64,000 bases of DNA from NCBI GenBank assembly GCA_017621795.1, contig JAGASJ010000087.1, forward strand, positions 1-64,000. Reading direction: 5' to 3'. This document shows positions 42,311-51,153 of this stretch, piece by piece. The translations under genes were made by a program, and so were the position numbers. Below the pieces are notes generated by a model. That model had not been told where the DNA came from and did not search any database. It worked only from the letters and a program-made list of their open reading frames with translations. Source of the DNA: Oscillospiraceae bacterium. GTDB lineage: Bacteria > Bacillota > Clostridia > Oscillospirales > Oscillospiraceae. Within the stretch, counting starts at the first letter, position 1, and every line of letters begins with the position of its first letter.

Positions 42311-43888
42311 ATGAAAATAGAACGAACGAAAAATGCAAAAAAAAGCATCGCCGCCGGGCTGATTTTTAAGGTGGCGCAGATGATCCTGCCCTTTTTTATG
42401 CGCACGGTGATGCTTTATTATATGGGCGAGGAATACTTGGGGCTGAACGGCCTGTTCACCTCTGTTCTGCAGGTGCTGAATCTGGCGGAATTGGGTGTAG
42501 GATCTGCGATGGTCTTTAGTATGTATAAGCCTATTGCGGAGGACGATACCCCCCGTATATGCGCCCTGATGCGGCTCTACCGCACCTATTATCGGGTCAT
42601 TGGACTGGTGGTTGCGGTGGCGGGTGTGGCGATTGCGCCCTTCATTCCCAAGCTGATTGCCGGGGACGTACCCAAAGAGCTGAACGTCTATGTGCTGTAC
42701 TTTCTGAATTTGGGCGCGACGGTGCTCAGCTATTGGCTGTTCGCCTACAAAAACTGCTTGCTTCAGGCCCATCAGCGTACCGATGTGAGCAGCATTGTGG
42801 GGATTATCACCAACATCCTTCAATACGCAATTCAGCTTTTTGTGATACTGTATCTGAAGGATTACTATCTGTATCTCATTACGGTGCTGGCAATGCAGGT
42901 GGTCAATAATCTTGTGACGGCAGTGCTGGCAGGCAAAATGTACCCCCAATATCGTCCCCAGGGTCGGTTAGACCCTTCCGAGGTGCGTGAGATCAATGGC
43001 CGCGTGCGGGACCTGTTTGCGGGAAAAGTGGGGCAGGTGGTGTTCCGTTCGGTGGATACCATCGTGATCTCTGCGGTGCTGGGGCTGACCGTGCTGGGCC
43101 GATACCAAAGCTATTTCTTTATTATTACCTCCATTACCGGCGTGGTAGATATTATGATGAATGCCATCATCGCCGGTTTGGGCAACAGCTTCCTGACGGA
43201 AACCAAGGAGAAAAACTTAGAGGACCTGAAGAAATTTGCGTTTTTATTCCTGTGGCTGGGCGGCGTGTGTGCTTGCCTGCTGATCGGAATGTACCAGCCC
43301 TTTATGGAGATCTGGGTGGGGAAGGAAAAGATGCTCCCCTATGGCATCGTACTGTGCTTAGGGCTTTATTTCTTTATTTACGCCCTGAATAAGCTGCTCA
43401 ATGTCTATAAGGATGCCGCGGGCCTGTGGCACGTGGACCGTTTCCGCCTTTTGACGGCGGCGGCGGTAAATTTGATACTGAACATTTTGTGGGTAAAGCC
43501 CTTCGGTTTGTACGGTATACTGTTGTCCACCGTGGCAGCCTGGGTCTTCGTGGCGATTCCCTGGATTCTGCACAATATTTTTACCCGACTGTTTGAGCGG
43601 AAAGACCGGGGTGCGGTCCTGACGGTTTTACTGGGGGAGAGTGCAGGGGCAGTGCTCAGTGCCGGGCTGGTCGTACTGGCAACGGTTTTTCTGAAGGGCA
43701 GTCCCTGGCTGCGCTTGCTTTTGGGCGGTGCGGCAGGGGCAGTGATTCCCCTTGCGGTGACCATTTTTTTGTACCGAAAAACACAGGTGTTTGCAGACAG
43801 TATGCGTTTTGCAGACCGCCTGACAAAAAATAAATTGCACTTACATAGAAGATTATGCCCGAAAAAGAGAAAGGAGGGCGGTGATTGA
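42311..43888 (+). CDS. Polysaccharide flippase (Wzx-like, MOP superfamily)
   Basis: 525 residues with about 14 hydrophobic helices. The start has the family look (KNAKKSIAAGLIFKVAQMILPFFMR, then YLGLNGLFTSVLQVLNLAELGVGSA). It should move lipid-linked repeat units to the outer face. ATG 42311 is 20 bases after the previous gene with a GGAATC-type weak site. The last base of the stop is shared with the ATG of the next gene (TTGATGA). Confidence 0.92.
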   Translation: MKIERTKNAKKSIAAGLIFKVAQMILPFFMRTVMLYYMGEEYLGLNGLFTSVLQVLNLAELGVGSAMVFSMYKPIAEDDTPRICALMRLYRTYYRVIGLVVAVAGVAIAPFIPKLIAGDVPKELNVYVLYFLNLGATVLSYWLFAYKNCLLQAHQRTDVSSIVGIITNILQYAIQLFVILYLKDYYLYLITVLAMQVVNNLVTAVLAGKMYPQYRPQGRLDPSEVREINGRVRDLFAGKVGQVVFRSVDTIVISAVLGLTVLGRYQSYFFIITSITGVVDIMMNAIIAGLGNSFLTETKEKNLEDLKKFAFLFLWLGGVCACLLIGMYQPFMEIWVGKEKMLPYGIVLCLGLYFFIYALNKLLNVYKDAAGLWHVDRFRLLTAAAVNLILNILWVKPFGLYGILLSTVAAWVFVAIPWILHNIFTRLFERKDRGAVLTVLLGESAGAVLSAGLVVLATVFLKGSPWLRLLLGGAAGAVIPLAVTIFLYRKTQVFADSMRFADRLTKNKLHLHRRLCPKKRKEGGD

Positions 43889-45759
43889 TGACGGAAGAAA
43901 TGGAAAGAGAAAGCGGCGTAGAGGCGATTGAGCAGCTGGTGCGGTCGGAGGAGGAAGAACGGGCGCACAGCCACCACAGCCACCACAGCCATCACGGCCA
44001 TCATCACCATAAGCACCACCACAGCCATCATAAGCACCGCCGCAAGCACAGCTCCCAAAAGGGTGAAAAGCTGAAAAAGTGGTGGAAGCGCTTTTCTGCC
44101 AAGGCATATAAGAAGAAAAAGACCATTATAGGCGTCAGCGTTACGATCATTGTGTTGGTATTTGCCGCGGCGATCGCGGCGGAAATCATCCGAAACGGAG
44201 AAAAAGAGCTGCAGAATTTAACGGCCCGCGTGGAAAGCGGCTGGAGTCAGACCATCAAGCAGGAAGAGCTGACCGGCACAGTGGAAGGCTGGCAGGCGTC
44301 CGATGTAATTCCCTTTAGCTTCTCAGTGAAGAATGAGGAGCAGAGTGTTTTGCGGATCCAGGAAAGCCTGACCCTGAAGGTCACTGCCGCGGCAGACAGT
44401 CCCCTGGCGGTAAAGCAACAAGAGGATGCAAAAATTCTTTTGCGGGATCATGAGGGGCAAGTGCTTGAAACTGTGGAGGACCGCTTTGCGTTAACGTCGG
44501 GTGGCTATGTAGTGACCTATGTTTTGCCGGAGACCCTGTTGCACAAGGAAGACGGTAAGGTACTGCGAAGCTACAGCCTGTACATCGACCCCTACACCCT
44601 GTCCAATTATCAGGGGGCGGACATAGAGATCTTGGTGCGTGTGGATGCGCATGCGCAGAAAAAGAGCGACATTATTCCGGAAAACGCCCTGTCCGGCAAG
44701 GCGACGTTGTGGCGTAAGCTGTACTTTAAGGGCACGATGGGGCAGATGGATATACAAACAAGGCTGCCCAATCACTGGAAGGACCACGCCCAGGAGAAGG
44801 TGGCAACCATCAATAAGCTGATGGCGGGAAGTGAAGATAAGGCATCCTTTTTGTGGTATTCGGATGCCCACTGGCAGCAAAGCTATAAAATTTCTCCCAG
44901 CCTGTTAAAATACATCAGCGCAAACGCATATATTGATAAGACCGTGTTTGGTGGTGACCTTGCCACCTCCGGTAATGAGCTGGAAAGCCTAATGGAGTGG
45001 CGTGAAGCAGTCCGTGATGTGGAAAATCACCACAGTGTTATCGGCAATCACGACAACGAAAGCCCCATGCTTCCCAGTGAGGAGGCCCGCTACGATTTTC
45101 TGATCGCGCCGGAACGGACCCCGGATATGGTCCAGCCGGAAGGTGCACTATATTATTATATAGACAACGAACAGGAAAAAACTCGCTACCTGTACCTGTC
45201 CACCGGCAGAATGTGGGTGATGGAGGATGAGCTTCGCTTTGTGGCCGACAGCCTGAATTCCACACCGGCAGGCTGGCGTGTGGTGGTGCTGAGCCACATT
45301 TGGTTCCAGTATGAGGATACTGCCGCCCCCACCGTGGGCAGTGTGCCGGATTACTGCCGGGAGCTGATGCGGATGTTTGATCGGTATAATGCCCGCGAAA
45401 GTGGCGTCAATCCCCTGTGTATGGTGCCTTACGATTTCACAAACGGACAGGGCGAAGTGGTGCTCTGCGTGGGTGGTCATACCCATACAGATTATGATTT
45501 CCGCACCGAAGGCGGCATTGCGGTAATGCTGATGGAGACAGACAGCTACCAGGTCCGTGCCAACAGCCTGGCAGTTCGCCAAACAACTATGGAAGCGGCT
45601 GTCAGCGCGGTGATCGTGGATTATGATGCGCAGGTGGTTCGCGTGGTGCGTGTGGGACGGGGCGAGGACCGTACATTCCCTCTATACGCCGAAAAAAAGA
45701 GAAATAATCCCGAAAGTGACGAAAAAAAGGGTTGTAATTCAGGACCCAATGCGCTATAA
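43888..45759 (+). CDS. Membrane-anchored metallophosphoesterase with a histidine-rich cytoplasmic tail
   Basis: 623 residues. Residues 1-75 are cytoplasmic and contain an extreme His run (about 27-55: HSHH and HHHHKHHH blocks with Ser, Lys and Arg). A single helix (about 78-100) follows, then an extracytoplasmic region (100-310) and a complete calcineurin-like phosphoesterase domain: SDAHW (about 324), FGGDLA (about 353), GNHDNE (about 386), LSHIW (about 470) and GGHTHTD (about 530). The enzyme should hydrolyse a phosphomono- or diester outside the cell, perhaps undecaprenyl-linked or phospho-sugar. The His tail may bind Zn, Ni or Mn ions. AGGAGG lies 10 bases before the ATG. Confidence 0.85.
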   Translation: MTEEMERESGVEAIEQLVRSEEEERAHSHHSHHSHHGHHHHKHHHSHHKHRRKHSSQKGEKLKKWWKRFSAKAYKKKKTIIGVSVTIIVLVFAAAIAAEIIRNGEKELQNLTARVESGWSQTIKQEELTGTVEGWQASDVIPFSFSVKNEEQSVLRIQESLTLKVTAAADSPLAVKQQEDAKILLRDHEGQVLETVEDRFALTSGGYVVTYVLPETLLHKEDGKVLRSYSLYIDPYTLSNYQGADIEILVRVDAHAQKKSDIIPENALSGKATLWRKLYFKGTMGQMDIQTRLPNHWKDHAQEKVATINKLMAGSEDKASFLWYSDAHWQQSYKISPSLLKYISANAYIDKTVFGGDLATSGNELESLMEWREAVRDVENHHSVIGNHDNESPMLPSEEARYDFLIAPERTPDMVQPEGALYYYIDNEQEKTRYLYLSTGRMWVMEDELRFVADSLNSTPAGWRVVVLSHIWFQYEDTAAPTVGSVPDYCRELMRMFDRYNARESGVNPLCMVPYDFTNGQGEVVLCVGGHTHTDYDFRTEGGIAVMLMETDSYQVRANSLAVRQTTMEAAVSAVIVDYDAQVVRVVRVGRGEDRTFPLYAEKKRNNPESDEKKGCNSGPNAL

Positions 45760-45760
45760 T
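45732..45760 (+). promoter_or_regulatory. Internal promoter for the Wzz-kinase module, with leader hairpin
   Basis: TTGTAA 45732-45737, 17-base spacer, TATAAT 45755-45760, overlapping the stop codon of the previous gene. The leader then contains an imperfect hairpin (AACTG..TGTAT.CCC with GGG.ATACAGTT, 45781-45815) just before the ribosome site. It would allow the regulatory genes to be expressed apart from the rest. Confidence 0.7.
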
Positions 45761-45827
45761 TAGGATACGATACTGTGGATAACTGTCTGTATACCCTTTT
45801 TCAGGGCATACAGTTGGAGGATTTACT

Positions 45828-47441
45828 ATGGATGAACAGGCTGTACAAATGACAGCAAATCAAAAGCGGGATAATGAGCCTGTAGAAATTGATCTTCTGC
45901 GTTTGTGGAATGCTCTGCGCAGAAAGTTTTGGATGGTCATTATTGCCACCGTTTTGGCAGGCGTCCTGGCCTTTACATACACCATGTTTGCGGTCACCCC
46001 GCTTTATAAAGCCACCGCCTTGTTTTATGTGAATAACAGCGACCTGTCCGTAGGCGACGCATCCTTCAGCATCTCCTCCGGCGACATTTCTACATCTAAA
46101 AGTCTGGTTTCTTCCTATATTGTAATTTTGAACACCAGAGGCACCATCAATGACGTGATCGATTACGCCGGCTCCGACCGGAGCTACGGCGAGGTGCGGG
46201 GCATGATCTCCGCCGCGGCAGTGAACGAAACCGAAATCTTCGCCGTGGATGTGACCAGCACAGACCCTGCAGAAGCGGAGAGCCTGGCAAATGCCATTGC
46301 CCACGTGATTCCCAAGCGGATTGCCAACATTATTGAAGGCTCTTCCGCCAAGGTTGTGGACTATGCTGTGCAGCCTGCTTCCCCCTACTCCCCCAGCTAC
46401 ACCAAAAACACTATGACCGGTCTGATGTTGGGCTTTTTGATCTCCGCGTTGCTCATCGTTTTGGTGGAAGCCTTTGATGTGACCATCAAAGAGGAAGAGG
46501 ATCTGGACCGCTGCTGCAAATACCCCATATTGGCTAGCGTGCCCGATATGACCAGCGACAACAAAAAGGGTCGGTATTACTACCGTTCCTCCTATAAGCA
46601 CAGCAGATATGCCTATGCCGACAAGGAACGGGGCAAGGGCCTCATTGGCAGCAACATCGGTTTTGCCGCCTCGGAAGCATACAAGATGCTGCGCACCAAA
46701 ATCAAGTACTCCTTTACAGATGATAATAAGTGCCACGTGATCGCCATTTCTTCTGCAATGGCAGGCGAAGGCAAGAGTGTATCCTCTGCCAACCTGGCGC
46801 ATACACTGGCACAGTTCGGTGAACGGGTGCTTTTGATCGACTGCGATATGCGCCGTCCCACCGTGGCGGAAAAGCTGGGGCTGAGTAAGACCCAGGGCCT
46901 TTCCGACTATCTGACCGGCACGATGGAGATTAACGGCCTGCTGCAGCGCTACAGCAGCAAGGCAAACGACAATGTGTTTTACGTGATGTCCGCCGGTCCC
47001 AATCCCCCCAATCCCATGGAGCTTTTAAGCTCTCCCAAGATGGAAACCCTGATGAAGAGCCTGCGCAATCTGTTCGACTATATCGTGCTGGATATGCCGC
47101 CCATCGGTGAGGTTTCCGATGCACTGGTTTCTGCCCGCATTGCCGACGGCCTGCTCTTGGTGGTGCGTCAGAATTACTGTAACCGCATTGCGCTGAAGGA
47201 TGCCATTTGGCAGTTTGACTCTGTTGGCTGTAAGGTCTTGGGTGTGGTCGTCAACTGCTCCTATGACGATGCAAACAGCAAGTATAAATACGGCAAGTAC
47301 AAGAAGTATGGCTACCGCTACTATCGTGGCAATCGCTACAGCCGTCAGTACTACCGTCAGGCCTACGGTGCAGACCGCACGGTGAAGGACCGCACACAGA
47401 ATGCAGCCAAAACCGATGCCCGGTCTGATCAGAAAAGGTGA
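45828..47441 (+). CDS. Fused Wzz chain-length determinant and BY-type tyrosine kinase
   Basis: 537 residues. The Wzz part has helices at about 36-56 and 192-214 around an outer coiled region, with the Pro-rich PASPYSPSYTKN before helix 2. The cytoplasmic kinase shows Walker A SAMAGEGKS (about 309), Walker A' LLIDCDMRRP (about 335) and Walker B YIVLDMPP (about 420). The C-terminus holds a Tyr-rich cluster (about 485-515, YKYGKYKKYGYRYY type) for autophosphorylation. Bacillota usually split these into CpsC and CpsD; here they are one polypeptide. It controls polymer length and export, opposed by the adjacent phosphatase. TTGGAGGA precedes the ATG. Confidence 0.94.
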   Translation: MDEQAVQMTANQKRDNEPVEIDLLRLWNALRRKFWMVIIATVLAGVLAFTYTMFAVTPLYKATALFYVNNSDLSVGDASFSISSGDISTSKSLVSSYIVILNTRGTINDVIDYAGSDRSYGEVRGMISAAAVNETEIFAVDVTSTDPAEAESLANAIAHVIPKRIANIIEGSSAKVVDYAVQPASPYSPSYTKNTMTGLMLGFLISALLIVLVEAFDVTIKEEEDLDRCCKYPILASVPDMTSDNKKGRYYYRSSYKHSRYAYADKERGKGLIGSNIGFAASEAYKMLRTKIKYSFTDDNKCHVIAISSAMAGEGKSVSSANLAHTLAQFGERVLLIDCDMRRPTVAEKLGLSKTQGLSDYLTGTMEINGLLQRYSSKANDNVFYVMSAGPNPPNPMELLSSPKMETLMKSLRNLFDYIVLDMPPIGEVSDALVSARIADGLLLVVRQNYCNRIALKDAIWQFDSVGCKVLGVVVNCSYDDANSKYKYGKYKKYGYRYYRGNRYSRQYYRQAYGADRTVKDRTQNAAKTDARSDQKR

Positions 47442-48151
47442 GTTCGGTGACGGACTTTCATACACATATCCTCCCCTGCGTTGACGATGGCAGTCAGTCT
47501 GTGGAGCAATCCCTCCAAATGCTTTCAATGCAGGCACAGCAGGGGATTCAAAATGTGGTGCTTACGCCCCACTTTTATCCCCAGTATCAGGAATTGGAGG
47601 AATTTTTGCAGCAGCGGGACGAGGCGTTTTTGCAGCTGCAGACGGCGGTGAAGGATCTGCCGCAATGTCCCCATCTGCATTTGGGCGCAGAGGTACACTA
47701 CTACGGGGGAATGAGCAACTCCGAGGAACTTCGCCGCCTGACGGTGGGCAGTAGCCCCTATATCCTGATAGAGATGCCGGTCAGACCCTGGAACGACCGG
47801 GACTATCGGGAATTGGAGCTGATCCATCGAAAATTAGGGCTTATACCCATTATTGCGCATTTGGACCGTTATTTGGGCCCGTTCAGGACCGAGCGGATTT
47901 TCCGCCGCCTGGAGGCGCTTCCTGTGAAGATTCAGGTCAATACCGCCTTCTTTACGGAAAAGGCCACCTGCCGCAAGGCTCTCAGATATCTGCAGGCAAA
48001 GCGGATCCACTTCATTGGCTCCGATTGCCACAGCACAGAGCACCGCAAGCCCAATATGAAAGAGGCAATAGACAGAATATGCCGGGGAACAGACGGGCAG
48101 ATGCTTGCCTACCTGCAGTCCCAGGCAGAGGCTGTTTTTTGTAAAATGTAA
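47438..48151 (+). CDS. CpsB/CapC-family manganese-dependent tyrosine phosphatase (PHP fold)
   Basis: 237 residues. DFHTHILPCVDDGS (about 6), LTPHFYP (about 41), GAEVHY (about 80), IIAHLDRY (about 131) and GSDCHS (about 188) are the PHP metal ligands in order. It removes phosphate from the Tyr cluster of the BY kinase. GTG start 47438 overlaps the kinase stop as GTGA. Confidence 0.93.
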   Translation: MSSVTDFHTHILPCVDDGSQSVEQSLQMLSMQAQQGIQNVVLTPHFYPQYQELEEFLQQRDEAFLQLQTAVKDLPQCPHLHLGAEVHYYGGMSNSEELRRLTVGSSPYILIEMPVRPWNDRDYRELELIHRKLGLIPIIAHLDRYLGPFRTERIFRRLEALPVKIQVNTAFFTEKATCRKALRYLQAKRIHFIGSDCHSTEHRKPNMKEAIDRICRGTDGQMLAYLQSQAEAVFCKM

Positions 48152-48192
48152 AACTTTGCCGATGGCAAATCAAATATTATGGAGATGATATT

Positions 48193-48894
48193 ATGAAGAA
48201 GTTAGTGAACATCCTGTTGGTTTTGGTGATGCTTTTCAGCATCGCTGTGCCCGCTGCCGCTGTGAACGAAGACTTTGTACCCAGCATCACCGAGAAGGAC
48301 GCACCTGAATTGGTGGAGCAGGGCACCGACGAAAACGGCCAGCCCATTTACGGCGAAGTCGTGGACGCAGACGGTAATGTTGTTTTTTCAGTTGGTGACG
48401 GCGTGATCCGTATTACTCCGCTGTCCAAGCTGGAGGAGCTGCGTAAAATTGACGTACCTGCCGCCGAAATGCTGGAATTTGTATATGAATTCCTGCAGAA
48501 GAACAGCTATTATTTTGGCAGAGAAACGGTTGTACGCGACCTGTTCGACGTGACCGTTGTCAGCCGCGAGCTGGAGGAAGCGTTGGCACCCAAGGGCCAA
48601 ACCATTACCCTGCGCTTCAATCTGAACGTGGCCGCTGATACCGAGCTGGAAGTGCGCACCTACAAGAACGACGAGTGGGTCGATGTAGTGGATGTGGTGA
48701 ACAACGGCGATGGCACTGTCAGCGTGACCTTCGAGGATTTCTGCCCTGTTGCTTTCATTGTTGGTCACGTACAGATGGCAGGCGAAAAGGATTCCACCTG
48801 CTGGATCTGGTGGGTCGTGATCATTGTGGCTCTGCTGCTGATCGCTCTGCTGATCTTCTTGCTGTGGCGCAACAAAAAGAATAAGAAGGCCTAA
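48193..48894 (+). CDS. Secreted protein with C-terminal membrane anchor
   Basis: 233 residues. Signal peptide (1-23, cut near AAA-VNE), an acidic beta-type ectodomain (25-200: GEVVDADGNVVFSV, GQTITLRFNLNV, DGTVSVTFEDFCPVAF), one C-terminal helix (about 207-226) and a basic stop-transfer tail (RNKKNKKA). Such signal-domain-helix-Lys proteins are common in this group of clostridia. Lying between the phosphatase and LCP genes, it probably helps surface-polymer display. No family recognised. GGAGATG precedes the ATG. Confidence 0.78.
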   Translation: MKKLVNILLVLVMLFSIAVPAAAVNEDFVPSITEKDAPELVEQGTDENGQPIYGEVVDADGNVVFSVGDGVIRITPLSKLEELRKIDVPAAEMLEFVYEFLQKNSYYFGRETVVRDLFDVTVVSRELEEALAPKGQTITLRFNLNVAADTELEVRTYKNDEWVDVVDVVNNGDGTVSVTFEDFCPVAFIVGHVQMAGEKDSTCWIWWVVIIVALLLIALLIFLLWRNKKNKKA

Positions 48895-48917
48895 TGAACA
48901 GGAAATGAGTTGGTGAA

Positions 48918-49892
48918 ATGAGCACAAGGCATCATTTGCTGAAGGTGCTGGCAATCATCGCAATCGTTGCATTGGTTTTTGTGGTCGTGTTTTCCGCACT
49001 GCATCTTGCGGAGTCCTCTCTGGTCAAGAAAAACCCGGTAGAGGATCAGCATACCTCCAAGACCATTGTTCGGGACGGGGTGGCTTATTACCCCCGCCAG
49101 GACATTACAACGGTGCTCCTGATCGGCGTTGACGATTCGGGAGAAAAGGTGGGCAGTGTATCCTACCGAAACGATGGGCACGCAGATGTGCTTTTGCTGG
49201 CAATTTTAGACGACACGAATAAAACCTATAACATTATCTCTGTGAACCGAGATTCCATGGTTACAATGCCTGTTTTGGGCATTGGCGGTCGCCCTGCAGA
49301 TACCCGCTACGGGCAAATTGCGCTCAGCCATACTTACGGCGGCGGTTTGGAAGACAGCTGCGAAAATGTAAAAAAGACGGTATCCGACCTGTTCTGTGGC
49401 ATTGGCATTGATTACTATGCCGCAATGAATATGGACGGTGTGCCGGTTTTGAACGACGCGGTAGGCGGCGTTGAGGTAGAGGTAGTGGACGATTTCTCCG
49501 GCATAGACGATACCATTGAAATGGGTACGGTGGTGCTGAAGGGAGAGCAAGCGCTGAACTTCGTGCGGATTCGTATGGGCGTAGGTGACCAGCTGAATTT
49601 GTCCCGAATGGATCGTCAAAAAGCCTTTATGGATGGCTTTATTCAGAAAATTCGCGGCCAGTCCGACGGGTATTTGCTGGATCTGTACGACAAGGTTGCC
49701 GACTATGTGGTAACCGACTGTAACGGCAATGCAATGGCAGATCTTGCAAGTCGCTTTGCAGAATACAGCTTGGATGAGATCGTTTATCTGAAGGGCGAAA
49801 ATGTGAAGGGCGAGGTCTTTATGGAGTACCATTTAGACGCGGATGCGCTGGATCAGATGACTGTTGAGCTTCTCTATGAGCCTAAAAAATAA
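48918..49892 (+). CDS. LytR-CpsA-Psr (LCP) family glycopolymer ligase
   Basis: 324 residues. A short cytoplasmic start and one helix (about 8-29) are followed by the LCP domain: TTVLLIGVDDS, the HADVLLLAILD segment, ISVNRDSMVTMP (pyrophosphate-binding Arg/Asp), LSHTYGGG, VGGVEVEVVDDF, LNFVRIR, and LSRMDRQKAFM. LCP enzymes move lipid-linked polymers to peptidoglycan. It closes the locus before a strong terminator, so the polysaccharide is probably wall-attached. ATG 48918 is 23 bases after the previous stop. Confidence 0.93.
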   Translation: MSTRHHLLKVLAIIAIVALVFVVVFSALHLAESSLVKKNPVEDQHTSKTIVRDGVAYYPRQDITTVLLIGVDDSGEKVGSVSYRNDGHADVLLLAILDDTNKTYNIISVNRDSMVTMPVLGIGGRPADTRYGQIALSHTYGGGLEDSCENVKKTVSDLFCGIGIDYYAAMNMDGVPVLNDAVGGVEVEVVDDFSGIDDTIEMGTVVLKGEQALNFVRIRMGVGDQLNLSRMDRQKAFMDGFIQKIRGQSDGYLLDLYDKVADYVVTDCNGNAMADLASRFAEYSLDEIVYLKGENVKGEVFMEYHLDADALDQMTVELLYEPKK

Positions 49893-49904
49893 TAAAGATG
49901 GCAA

Positions 49905-49948
49905 AAGGGAGTGTTGCAAATTGTATGCAACACTCCCTTCCGCATTTT
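49905..49948 (+). terminator. Terminator of the polysaccharide locus
   Basis: Perfect 13-bp stem AAGGGAGTGTTGC/GCAACACTCCCTT with loop AAATTGTAT, then CCGCATTTTAT. It separates the locus from the sugar operon. Confidence 0.85.
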
Positions 49949-49981
49949 ATCGAAAGCAAAAAAATTCTAAGTCAAAAGACA

Positions 49982-50043
49982 GCGCGTTTTGGTTTCAAAT
50001 ACGCGCATTTCCTTGTTGCAATTACGAAAAAAACCGCTATAAT
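49982..50043 (+). promoter_or_regulatory. Promoter and candidate operator of the sugar operon
   Basis: TTGCAA 50016-50021, 16-base spacer, TATAAT 50038-50043. Ten bases upstream of the -35 lies an inverted repeat GCGCGTTTT-(N)-AAATACGCGC (49982-50006) with one mismatch, the size of a LacI- or AraC-type site. The operon encodes no regulator of its own. Confidence 0.6.
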
Positions 50044-50113
50044 GGAACATAGGACAGACTGCATACTGCTCCGTAATGGACGGGGTATGATTTGATGAAA
50101 AGGACTGTGTCAA

Positions 50114-51139
50114 ATGAAAGAATTTTCATATCGAGCAGACAATGCGGTGATCGCACTGGAATCACCATCACACTACATTTGGGATTGCTCGGTGATTTAC
50201 GCCGAAGGCAAGTACCACATGTTTTCTTCCCGCTGGCCTCGGGAGCTGGGCTTTGGCTGGAACTGGGTATATAACTCAGAAATTGCCCACTTCGTGTCAG
50301 ACAAGCCGGAAGGACCGTATACCTTCCTGCGGGTGGTTTTACCCCGTCGGGGACGGGAATACTTTGACGGAATGAATACCCACAATACCTGTGTTCGCTA
50401 CTGGAACGGAAAATATTACCTCTATTATATGGGCACCACCTACGGCGGCCCTGTTCCTTCAGAGGAGCAATCCCCGGAACGGAACGTAGAGGTGTGGAAT
50501 CGTAAACGCATTGGTATTGCGGTGGCAGATTCCATATATGGGGAATTTGTCCGTCAGGACCGTCCGGCGCTGGAGCCTCGGGGCTGTCAGTGGTGGGATT
50601 GCACCATCACCACCAATCCTGCGGTTGCCATTTTGCCCGATGGGAAGACTTATATGATCTATAAATCCCGTTCCCACGCCGGTGCAACGCTGAAGCTGGG
50701 CATTGCGGTGGCAGACCGTCCCGACGGTCCGTTTACCCGATTGAGCGATGAGCCGATTTTGGCAATGGAGCATCCGGATATGCACGTGGAAGACCCCTTC
50801 CTGTGGTACGATGCGCAGAGAAAGAAATTCTGCGTAATAGCCAAGGACGACAGCAAAAACGGCCACTATGGCGTGACAGGGGAGTGGGGCTGCGGCTTCT
50901 ATGCCGAAAGCGATGATTGCATCCATTTTCATATTCCCGAGGATCCCAAGGTGTTTTCCCGCACAGTCCACTGGGCAGACGGAACAACCACCCAGCAGGG
51001 CAATATGGAGCGAACTTGGGTGCTGTTTGACCAGGCAGGACAGCCGGCATATCTGTTCAATGCCAGCGGTGCAGGCCCGATCCCCTATAGTTTTGAAGGG
51101 AAAACCTATGTGGTTGCCCAGAAGTTTGAAAAGATCTGA
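50114..51139 (+). CDS. Five-bladed beta-propeller glycoside hydrolase (GH43-like)
   Basis: 341 residues, no signal peptide. Repeated blades are visible as DCSVIYAEGKYHMFSSRW (about 24), YWNGKYYLYYMGTT (about 96), DGKTYMIYKSRS (about 177) and HVEDPFLWYD (about 217). The Asp in the first blade and the Glu before DPF match the acid/base layout of GH43/GH32-clan propellers. It probably hydrolyses a short oligosaccharide in the cytoplasm. Exact family and substrate cannot be set by eye. It heads a seven-gene operon with fucose-type isomerases. AAAAGGA is 9 bases before the ATG. Confidence 0.75.
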   Translation: MKEFSYRADNAVIALESPSHYIWDCSVIYAEGKYHMFSSRWPRELGFGWNWVYNSEIAHFVSDKPEGPYTFLRVVLPRRGREYFDGMNTHNTCVRYWNGKYYLYYMGTTYGGPVPSEEQSPERNVEVWNRKRIGIAVADSIYGEFVRQDRPALEPRGCQWWDCTITTNPAVAILPDGKTYMIYKSRSHAGATLKLGIAVADRPDGPFTRLSDEPILAMEHPDMHVEDPFLWYDAQRKKFCVIAKDDSKNGHYGVTGEWGCGFYAESDDCIHFHIPEDPKVFSRTVHWADGTTTQQGNMERTWVLFDQAGQPAYLFNASGAGPIPYSFEGKTYVVAQKFEKI

Positions 51140-51153
51140 TTGGAGGATATCTT

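Noticed and set aside
43966..44045. His-tag or vector contamination
   Set aside because: The His codons are mixed with Ser, Lys and Arg codons inside a long native frame, and no vector sequence flanks them.
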